NCBI GenBank assembly: GCA_965221655.1
Contig: OZ244906.1
Span: 1,426,001-1,490,000, forward strand
DNA: 64,000 nt
Direction of reading: 5' to 3'
Source: Bin107 sp965221655
GTDB lineage: Bacteria > UBA8248
A program made the position numbers and the translations under genes. Shown here in pieces: positions 9,025-15,355 of this stretch (position 1 is its first letter; the number at the start of each line of letters is the position of its first letter). The notes under the pieces were generated by a model. It did not search any database. It was not told the origin of the DNA and was given only the letters and a program-made list of their open reading frames with translations.

Positions 9025-10350
9025 ATGCCGCATCCGGATTTCGCGCGCTGCGCACGCCACGTAACCGCCGACGCCGTGCGCGCGACCCTCACGGATATGG
9101 TGGACATTCCGAGCCCCACGGGTGCGGAGGGGGAGATGGCCCGCTATCTGGCAGGCCGCATGGAACGCGCCGGCATGAACACCCTGCTTCAGGAAGTCGA
9201 ACCCGGCAGGCCGAACGCCGTCGGCGTGCGCGAAGGGGCGGGCGATGGAGCAAATCTCCTGCTCACGGGCCATATGGATACCTCCTACGACGGAGACGAG
9301 ACCTACCTCGAGGGCGAGGGATTCAAGCCCAGGGCGGTGCACCGTGACGGATGGATATGGGGGCTTGGCGCGAACAACATGAAGAGCGGACTGGCGGGCG
9401 CGCTTGTGGCGTTAGAGGCCATTTGCCGTGAGAACGTCGCCCTGCGCGGAGACGTCTCACTCGCGGGCGTGGTGGGCGAAATAGAAAAAGCGCCCATCGA
9501 GGAGTTCTCGGGCTCCGCCTTCAACGGCTACGGCACGGGAACGCGCTACCTCGTCCTCCACGGTGTGACGGCGGACTGCGCCATTCTCGCCGAGCCGACG
9601 GGGCTCGCCGTCTCGAACGCCAACATGGGCGTCGTGTGGGCGAAGATTACCGTGGGCGGCACGGTGAGCCACAGCGTGTTTTCCAACCGCCCGGGGGTCG
9701 TGAACGCCGTGCGCGCCATCCACCGGGTGCAGGCTGCCGTCGAGCGCTGGGCAAGCGACTACGAAACCACGCACGCCTGCATGGGCGAGCATCCCAACGT
9801 CACGATAGCCGCCATCCGGGGCGGCTGGCCCTGGAGGTTGTCCCGCAACCCGGCCGAGGCAAGCCTGTATCTGGACATCCGCACCGTGCCGGGCCAAAAC
9901 ACCGAGGATATCAAACGCGATCTGCGCGCCGTGCTCGACGGCGTTGAGGACGAGGCAGGGCGCGCAGCACTCTCTTTCTACGTGAACGACCCGCCCACGC
10001 TGCTCGATGAGGACGCTCCCCTGGTGCAAGCGGCCCTCAGGGCGCATGCGGAAGTGACGGGCGAGGCTTCACGCCCCGTCATCAGAAGGCCCGCGGCCGA
10101 CTCGACCCACCTCAATCGCTACGGAATCCCCTGCGTCTGCTACGGGCCAGGCGGGCGCATGCACCCCGAGGCCGCGAAAAAAGGGTTGATGCACGCCGTG
10201 GGCGAGCACGTCTTGCTCGAGGACGTGGTGACTGCGGCAAAGGTCTACCTCGCCGCCGCTCTTGCGATCTGCGGCGAGAGCGTCACGACGCAAGAACCCG
10301 GGCACTCCTCCGCGGCGAGGACGCGCGCGGCGGGAAAATCGAGCGAATAA
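9025..10350 (+). CDS. M20 family metallohydrolase (ArgE/DapE-type), variant metal site
   Basis: A 441-residue M20-type amidohydrolase. The first metal motif GHMDTS and the catalytic acidic motif (VVGEIEKAP) are present, as is a dimerisation-domain His (GTVSHSV). The motif that normally supplies the bridging Asp (G-x-G-x-x-D-M-K) reads GLGANNMKSG, with Asn in place of Asp. Near the C-terminus, RPAADSTHLNRYGIPCVCYGPGG and MHPE carry the remaining His. It probably cleaves an N-acyl or amide bond, perhaps with altered metal use. It heads a plus-strand run; the acyl-CoA dehydrogenase starts 10 bases downstream. Confidence 0.85.
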   Translation: MPHPDFARCARHVTADAVRATLTDMVDIPSPTGAEGEMARYLAGRMERAGMNTLLQEVEPGRPNAVGVREGAGDGANLLLTGHMDTSYDGDETYLEGEGFKPRAVHRDGWIWGLGANNMKSGLAGALVALEAICRENVALRGDVSLAGVVGEIEKAPIEEFSGSAFNGYGTGTRYLVLHGVTADCAILAEPTGLAVSNANMGVVWAKITVGGTVSHSVFSNRPGVVNAVRAIHRVQAAVERWASDYETTHACMGEHPNVTIAAIRGGWPWRLSRNPAEASLYLDIRTVPGQNTEDIKRDLRAVLDGVEDEAGRAALSFYVNDPPTLLDEDAPLVQAALRAHAEVTGEASRPVIRRPAADSTHLNRYGIPCVCYGPGGRMHPEAAKKGLMHAVGEHVLLEDVVTAAKVYLAAALAICGESVTTQEPGHSSAARTRAAGKSSE

Positions 10351-10359
10351 GGAAACACT

Positions 10360-11535
10360 ATGGATTTCCAACTGGACGAGATACAAAAGAGCCTGCAACT
10401 TCTGGCGCGAGAATTCGCCCGTGAAGAAATGCTGCCCGTCGTCGCGGAACTCGAACGCAAACCCGACGGGGAGGACAAGTTCCCCTACGACCTGGTGAAG
10501 CGCGGCGCAACGCTGGGTCTTCACTCGCTCGCCGTACCCGAGGCGCACGGCGGTGCGGGGGCGGACGTCCTCACCCAGTGCCTCGTGATGCAGGAACTCT
10601 CCTGGGGTGCGCCCGCCGTCTCCAAGGTGTTCAGCCACAACTGGAAAGCGATAGCGAGCCTCCTCGCCGCGGCGAACGAGGAGCAGATCGGCAGGGTGAT
10701 TCCCGCCTACCTCGAAGATCCGCTCTACTGCATCGGCATCGCCATTACGGAGCCAAACGCGGGCAGCGACAATGCCCTTCCCTTCGACGCGGACCCTGCC
10801 GCCGGCCCCGGCCTCACGGCGACGCGAGAGGGAGATACCTACCTCCTGAACGGGGTGAAGCAGTACATCGCCATGGGAGCACAGGCGAAGTACGTCACCG
10901 TGTTCGCCCGCACCGACAGAAGCGTCCCCTGGACGCGCGGCACCTCGGGGTTCATGCTCTTTCCGCCGCACGAGGGCTTCGAGGTCGGCAGGCTCCACGA
11001 GAAGACGGGGCTGCGGTGCTACCCACAGCACGACCTCCTCTTCCGCAACGTTCGGCTGCCCGTGGAAAACCGCCTGGGGCCGGAAAACGAGTTTCAGGCC
11101 GCCCGCAGGAGCGTTACCAGCGTGGGTACCGTGGAGGCGACGGCCACCGCTCTGGGAATCGCCCAGCGCGCCTACGATCTCGCCCTCGGCCACGCGCGCG
11201 AGCGTGTGCAGGGTGGAAAACCCATTATCGAGCACGACCTCATCGGCGCGTTGCTGCTCGAGATGTACACCCGCCTCGAAGCCGTGCAGACGCTGCTCTG
11301 GCGCGCCGCCTGGGGCATCGACCAGGGGTGGAACGACCAGAAGCTCGCGCGCGCGACGAAGGTGCTCGCAGTCGAGACGCTCAACTACCTGGCCACGCGG
11401 GCGGTCGAGATTTGGGGAGGGATGGGCGTGATGCGCGAAGCACCCGTGGAGAAGGTATACCGCGACGCGATTCAGCTCTATCACATGGGAAACACGAACC
11501 AGGTGAACGTCTTGAAGGCCCTCCCCCACCTTTGA
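10360..11535 (+). CDS. Acyl-CoA dehydrogenase family protein
   Basis: Flavoprotein (391 aa) expected to oxidise an acyl-CoA at the alpha-beta bond and pass electrons to ETF. Conserved text includes ITEPNAGSDNA (FAD/substrate motif) and IWGGMGVMREAPVEKVYRDA, where the Glu of PVEK matches the catalytic base of short/medium-chain members. The start ATG follows AAGGAA. It begins 10 bases after the M20 gene, suggesting one transcript: deacylation followed by CoA-ester oxidation is possible but unproven. Confidence 0.88.
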   Translation: MDFQLDEIQKSLQLLAREFAREEMLPVVAELERKPDGEDKFPYDLVKRGATLGLHSLAVPEAHGGAGADVLTQCLVMQELSWGAPAVSKVFSHNWKAIASLLAAANEEQIGRVIPAYLEDPLYCIGIAITEPNAGSDNALPFDADPAAGPGLTATREGDTYLLNGVKQYIAMGAQAKYVTVFARTDRSVPWTRGTSGFMLFPPHEGFEVGRLHEKTGLRCYPQHDLLFRNVRLPVENRLGPENEFQAARRSVTSVGTVEATATALGIAQRAYDLALGHARERVQGGKPIIEHDLIGALLLEMYTRLEAVQTLLWRAAWGIDQGWNDQKLARATKVLAVETLNYLATRAVEIWGGMGVMREAPVEKVYRDAIQLYHMGNTNQVNVLKALPHL

Positions 11536-11677
11536 AGGGTAGGCGGGTGCGCCCCTTGTCGTTCGCGCGGTTTTTGGCGATGCTGTTCGGGAGGACGAGG
11601 CACGCCGCTCGCATACAGCGAGACGCGCGGCCTCAGCCCGATTCTCGAAATGGCAGAGCGTAGCGGAGGAGTCCGAC

Positions 11678-12082
11678 ATGAACAACAAAACGGATGCGGA
11701 GTGGCGTGCGCAACTTACCCCCGAGCAGTACTACGTCACCCGGGAGGCGGGAACCGAGCGCGCCTTCTCGGGCAAATACTGGGACTGCCACGAAGAGGGC
11801 GTCTATGCGTGCGTGTGCTGCGGGGCAAAGTTGTTCGATTCGGCAACCAAGTTCGATTCGGGCACGGGCTGGCCGAGCTTCTATGCGCCGATTGACCCGG
11901 AAAACGTGGGCGAGGTGGAGGACAACAAGCTGTGGATGCGCCGCACGGAGATCGTGTGCGCGCATTGCAACGCGCATCTGGGCCACGTGTTTCCCGACGG
12001 CCCTCCGCCCACCGGGCTGCGCTACTGCATGAACTCCGCCGCCCTGGACTTGAAAACGAAAGAGGGATCGGGCGCGGAATAA
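11678..12082 (+). CDS. msrB: Peptide-methionine (R)-S-oxide reductase MsrB
   Basis: Single-domain MsrB (134 aa), reducing methionine-R-sulfoxide in proteins. The zinc site uses C45/C48 (CVCC) and C94/C97 (CAHC), and GTGWPSF is the family fingerprint. The catalytic Cys is C117 in RYCMNSAAL; this homologue uses Cys here, not selenocysteine. The start follows GGAGGAG with good spacing. No signal peptide is seen, so it acts in the cytoplasm. Confidence 0.96.
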   Translation: MNNKTDAEWRAQLTPEQYYVTREAGTERAFSGKYWDCHEEGVYACVCCGAKLFDSATKFDSGTGWPSFYAPIDPENVGEVEDNKLWMRRTEIVCAHCNAHLGHVFPDGPPPTGLRYCMNSAALDLKTKEGSGAE

Positions 12083-12135
12083 CTGCCCCCGCGCGCCTCC
12101 CGCCGGGCGCCGGCGACATACGGGAGAGAAAACGC

Positions 12136-12579
12136 ATGGACGTACAACGCTTTCACAACGTCTCCTTGACCGTGCGCGACGCAGGCGCTTCCGCGCGCTG
12201 GTATACCGAGCACCTCGGCTTCGAGGTGGAATCGGACTCAGAGCGCACGCCCGCGTTCTCCGCGCAGGTGACGGGCGTCGCCGGCGCGCACCTGCGCGTC
12301 GTGCACATGGGCGGCCACGGCCTGCACCTCGAACTCATGGAGTACAAGAGTGCGGCGGGCGCGCCGATAGACACAGACCCCAACAACGCAGGCTGCCTGC
12401 AAATCGGCTTCGTGGTCGACGACGCCGAAGCCCTCTACGAGAGGCTCGCCTCCGCGGGCGCGACCATGTGCTCGCCCTCCCCCGCCACGGTGCCGAACGG
12501 CCCGATTGCAGGGTCCAAGATCTTCTTCTGCAAGGACCCCGACGGCGTGGTGCTGAAGTTCCTCTCCATCAAGAAGTAG
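12136..12579 (+). CDS. VOC family protein
   Basis: A 147-residue vicinal-oxygen-chelate protein starting MDVQRFHNVSLTVRD. It has the paired beta-alpha-beta-beta-beta modules: HNVSLTV and RWYTEHLGFEVE in the first, IGFVVDDAEALYERL and FFCKDPDGVVLKFL in the second. The second half ends with the D-P-D-G-x-x-L-x-F motif of lactoylglutathione-lyase and dioxygenase-like members. The exact reaction is not predictable. It follows msrB by about 50 bases and may be co-transcribed. Confidence 0.8.
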   Translation: MDVQRFHNVSLTVRDAGASARWYTEHLGFEVESDSERTPAFSAQVTGVAGAHLRVVHMGGHGLHLELMEYKSAAGAPIDTDPNNAGCLQIGFVVDDAEALYERLASAGATMCSPSPATVPNGPIAGSKIFFCKDPDGVVLKFLSIKK

Positions 12580-12708
12580 GAAGCCAGGCCGAATCGGCGA
12601 GCGCTACGGGATGGAGGTCCGGCTGCCCGCGATTCTCGCACCGAACCCGAGGGGAGGAGTCCGCGCGTCTGCAAACCGGTTGAAACCCTGCGCAAGGTGC
12701 CAAAACCC

Positions 12709-12745
12709 GGTGAAACCCGGTAAAACGCGGGAAAACCTGGGAAAA
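12709..12745 (+). repeat. Short dispersed repeat, copy 1 (37 bp)
   Basis: A 37-base element built of roughly 10-base units of the type GAAAACCCGG, ending GCGGGAAAACCTGGGAAAA. The reverse complement of 15021-15067 is the same sequence except for one base and one extra 10-base unit. It lies in the 217-base gap between convergent VOC genes, which has no other visible feature. Confidence 0.75.
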
Positions 12746-12796
12746 TCAGAGGCAAAATTTACCAGTTTTTGAAGAAAATAGGGGAAGAGACAGGGG

Positions 12797-13249
12797 TTAC
12801 GCGCGCATGGCGCGGCCGCTTTCGTACCACTCCGGGCCGGGCTTCTCGGGGGGATCGTCGTAGCGCTTGATCTCGATCTCGACGTTGTCGGGGTCGTAGA
12901 AATAGGTGGCGTAGCCTACGCCGAAAGCGCCCAGGTTCTTCTCCTCGCCCCGGTGGGGCTGGGCGCCGCTCGCCTGCAAACGCTTGATAATCGCGTGGTA
13001 TTCGGCCTCGTCCACGCAAAAGGCGAGGTGATCCATCCCGCCCTTGAGGGCGGGGTCGTCCGATACGAAATCGTCTGCATGAAAGAGCACGAGAATGCCC
13101 TCGCCCACCCGGAAGACGACCTGATCGATCGTCTCGTCGCGGATGAGGCGGCGTCCCACGGGGGTGAAGCCCAGCACGTCGCGGTAGAAGGCGATGGAGC
13201 GTTCGATGTTCGTAACGCGCAGGGCGACGTGCTCGATCATCGGCTGCAT
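12797..13249 (-). CDS. VOC family protein
   Basis: A 150-residue VOC protein with text MIEHVALRVTNIERSIAFYRDVLGF and, in the second module, YFYDPDNVEIEIKRYD. The ATG at 13249 is preferred over one six bases earlier because AGGAG sits immediately before the first and six bases before the second. The family includes glyoxalases, fosfomycin-resistance proteins and ring-cleaving dioxygenases; the function is open. It is downstream of the CoxS-like gene on the same strand with a 22-base gap. Confidence 0.8.
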   Translation of the reverse strand: MQPMIEHVALRVTNIERSIAFYRDVLGFTPVGRRLIRDETIDQVVFRVGEGILVLFHADDFVSDDPALKGGMDHLAFCVDEAEYHAIIKRLQASGAQPHRGEEKNLGAFGVGYATYFYDPDNVEIEIKRYDDPPEKPGPEWYESGRAMRA

Positions 13250-13271
13250 GACCATCTCCTGCGGCGGGGGG

Positions 13272-13796
13272 TCAATCCTCGTAGGCCTTCACCGTGGTTA
13301 CCGTGATGGGGGGGTCGGGCTCCGTCCTCCCCTCGGCCACGGCGCGAATCGCTTCGATAATCTTTCTGTAGCCCGTGCAGCGGCACAGGTTTCCGGTGAG
13401 CCAGTGGCGAATATCCGCCTCGGAGGGATCGGGGTTCTCCTCGAGCAACTGCTTGGCCGAAACGATCATCCCCGGCGTGCAGTAGCCGCACTGCGTGGCG
13501 CCGTGCGAGGCAAAAGCGGCCTGCAAGGGGTGCAGGCTCTCCACGCCGTCGCCGATGCCCTCTATCGTCTCGACCCGTGCACCATCGGCGCGAACCGCGA
13601 GAATCAGACACGCGCTGATGAGCTCGCCGTCCATGATGACCGAACACGAGCCGCATGCGCCCTGATCGCAGGATCGCTTGGTTCCCATCATCCCCAAGTC
13701 TTCACGGATGAAGTCGACCAGGTAGCGGTTCACCGGAACCAGGGCTTCGACGGGCTCACCGTTGAGAACGAAAGATATCATTCGTTTTTCGGACAT
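13272..13796 (-). CDS. (2Fe-2S)-binding small subunit, xanthine dehydrogenase/CO dehydrogenase (CoxS) type
   Basis: A 174-residue protein carrying two [2Fe-2S] clusters. Cluster II ligands in the plant-ferredoxin fold are C43, C48, C51 and C63; cluster I ligands are C103, C106, C138 and C140 (CGYCTPGM and LCRCTGYRKI). Such subunits pass electrons from a molybdopterin-containing large subunit to a flavin subunit. Neither partner is within the window, so this copy is an orphan or works with subunits encoded elsewhere. The neighbours are an LLM flavin enzyme and a VOC protein. Confidence 0.88.
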   Translation of the reverse strand: MSEKRMISFVLNGEPVEALVPVNRYLVDFIREDLGMMGTKRSCDQGACGSCSVIMDGELISACLILAVRADGARVETIEGIGDGVESLHPLQAAFASHGATQCGYCTPGMIVSAKQLLEENPDPSEADIRHWLTGNLCRCTGYRKIIEAIRAVAEGRTEPDPPITVTTVKAYED

Positions 13797-13899
13797 GTTG
13801 CCCCCCCGCTCGTTGGTAGCTGTTCGACGTTGCGCCGTGCCCCCAGCATACCACGTTTGGGCCGCGCGTCCACCAGGGGTTTCGCGCGGCGCGTCGTTC

Positions 13900-14913
13900 T
13901 CACACCTCCCGCAGGGCGGGGATGAGTTCTTCAGAAATCATCCGCATGCTGTGCAGCGCCGTGGAGAGCGGCATTCCCGCCCAGTGGGTGCGGATGATCA
14001 GGTGGTTCATCCCGATTTCCTCCCAGTAGGGGCGCAGCTGTTCAAAGCACTCCTCGGGCGAGCCGAGGATGAAGCGATCCTTCAGGAGATCGTCGAATTC
14101 CTGGTCGAACGACTCATCCTCAGGCATCGCGTCGTCCTGGCCCCACTTGGCGTAATCTCTGTATTTGCCGAACAGATAGGGGCCCGCCATCTCAAGCGCG
14201 GTCTTTCTGTCGCGGCTGCAGAACACCTCCTTGATGCAGGGGAATTCCTCGGGAAACGGCTTGCCGCACCGCGCGAGCTCCGCGCGGTAGAGCTCCATCT
14301 GCCGCTGGATGGTCGCCGTGGTCGAATGGGGGTTGATGAACCAGTTGTCGCCGATGCGCGCCGCGCGCTCAATCGCCGCGTCGTTGTTCGCCGCCACCCA
14401 TATCGGGGGGTGGGGCTGCTGGACGGGGCGAATGTTCATGCGCACGCCATCGAGCTTGCAAATCTCATCCTCGTAGGTGACTTCATCCTCCGCCCACAAA
14501 CGCTTGACGAGCGCCAGACATTCCTCAAAGCGGCGCACGCGCTGGCCTGCGGGCACGCGGAAAGCGTCGAACTCCGCCTTGCGGTAGCCCAGCCCAATCC
14601 CGAACACGAAGTTCCCCCGGCAGAGCACGTCGAGCGTGGCGACGGTCTCGGCGACGTAGACCGGGTTGTGGAGGTTGATGAGCAGGATGCCCAGCCCCAG
14701 CGTCATCTCGCCCGCCTCGGCTTGCAGGCGCGCGAGGAAGGGCACGATTTGCAGCTGCTTGTTGTTGCCCTCGTTCAGGTAGTGCTGCCCGGTGAAGAGC
14801 GAATCCCAGCCCCTGTCGCGCGCGAGGCGCACCATCGCGTACTGATCGTCCAGGGCACTCACCATATCGGTTTCGAGGTATTGCTGGTTTGTAATAAAAA
14901 GTCCGACTTTCAT
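13900..14913 (-). CDS. LLM class flavin-dependent oxidoreductase
   Basis: Luciferase-like monooxygenase fold (337 aa), starting MKVGLFITNQQY at 14913 with AGGAA upstream; the frame is open further back, but that part is not conserved in type. Typical segments are ARDRGWDSLFTGQHYLNE, GLGILLINLHNPVYVAE and FGIGLGYRKAEFDAF. It uses FMN or F420; the sequence does not settle which. It lies upstream of the CoxS-like and VOC genes on the same strand, so a small redox operon is possible. Confidence 0.88.
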   Translation of the reverse strand: MKVGLFITNQQYLETDMVSALDDQYAMVRLARDRGWDSLFTGQHYLNEGNNKQLQIVPFLARLQAEAGEMTLGLGILLINLHNPVYVAETVATLDVLCRGNFVFGIGLGYRKAEFDAFRVPAGQRVRRFEECLALVKRLWAEDEVTYEDEICKLDGVRMNIRPVQQPHPPIWVAANNDAAIERAARIGDNWFINPHSTTATIQRQMELYRAELARCGKPFPEEFPCIKEVFCSRDRKTALEMAGPYLFGKYRDYAKWGQDDAMPEDESFDQEFDDLLKDRFILGSPEECFEQLRPYWEEIGMNHLIIRTHWAGMPLSTALHSMRMISEELIPALREV

Positions 14914-15020
14914 GTGCGCATTTCCTGTCCCGTGGGGTGAACGATGCCTGCCATCATACCCCAAACCTCTTGATGTTGCGAACCTTGGGCGACCCCTCCC
15001 CCGCCGCGCGCCCTACCAAG

Positions 15021-15067
15021 TTTTCCCAGGTTTTCCCGCGTTTTCCCGGGTTTTCCCGGGTTTCACC
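15021..15067 (-). repeat. Short dispersed repeat, copy 2 (47 bp), inverted
   Basis: Reverse-complement counterpart of 12709-12745 with one extra GAAAACCCGG unit. It stands in the 440-base gap between the LLM gene and the methylase gene, about 2.3 kb from copy 1 and in the opposite orientation. Unit-number variation suggests replication slippage. Confidence 0.75.
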
Positions 15068-15208
15068 ATTTTCACTATTCCCGCCGCCAGCAGTTTCGCG
15101 CGCACCTGCACCCCCCTTTCGCCCATGCCTCCCCCGGCACGCACCCCACCGGGAGCGAACCCGCGCGCATTGTCCACAAAGGCGAGGCAGAGGCAATGAC
15201 GGGAAATG

Positions 15209-15230
15209 CGGGGGTGGGGTTAGGGTTGGG
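15209..15230 (+). other. G-quadruplex-forming motif
   Basis: Four G-runs of 5, 4, 3 and 4 bases separated by loops T, TTA and TT, fitting the canonical intramolecular quadruplex pattern. It lies beyond the 3' end of the minus-strand methylase gene. The rest of 14914-15355 shows nothing further except the repeat at 15021. Confidence 0.5.
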
Positions 15231-15355
15231 GTGTGGATTTTCCCCGAGGAGGTAAGAGTCGCCCGTGGACGCCTGTTGGGGAGTCATGGCTGGAATGAGG
15301 TAAGAGGGCGCCAAAGGTATCGAATCGCCTCCGCGAGCGACAACCTCTCGACAAA

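Noticed and set aside
12709..15067. Short repeats considered as a CRISPR array
   Set aside because: Only two copies, inverted and 2.3 kb apart, with no spacers and no cas genes.
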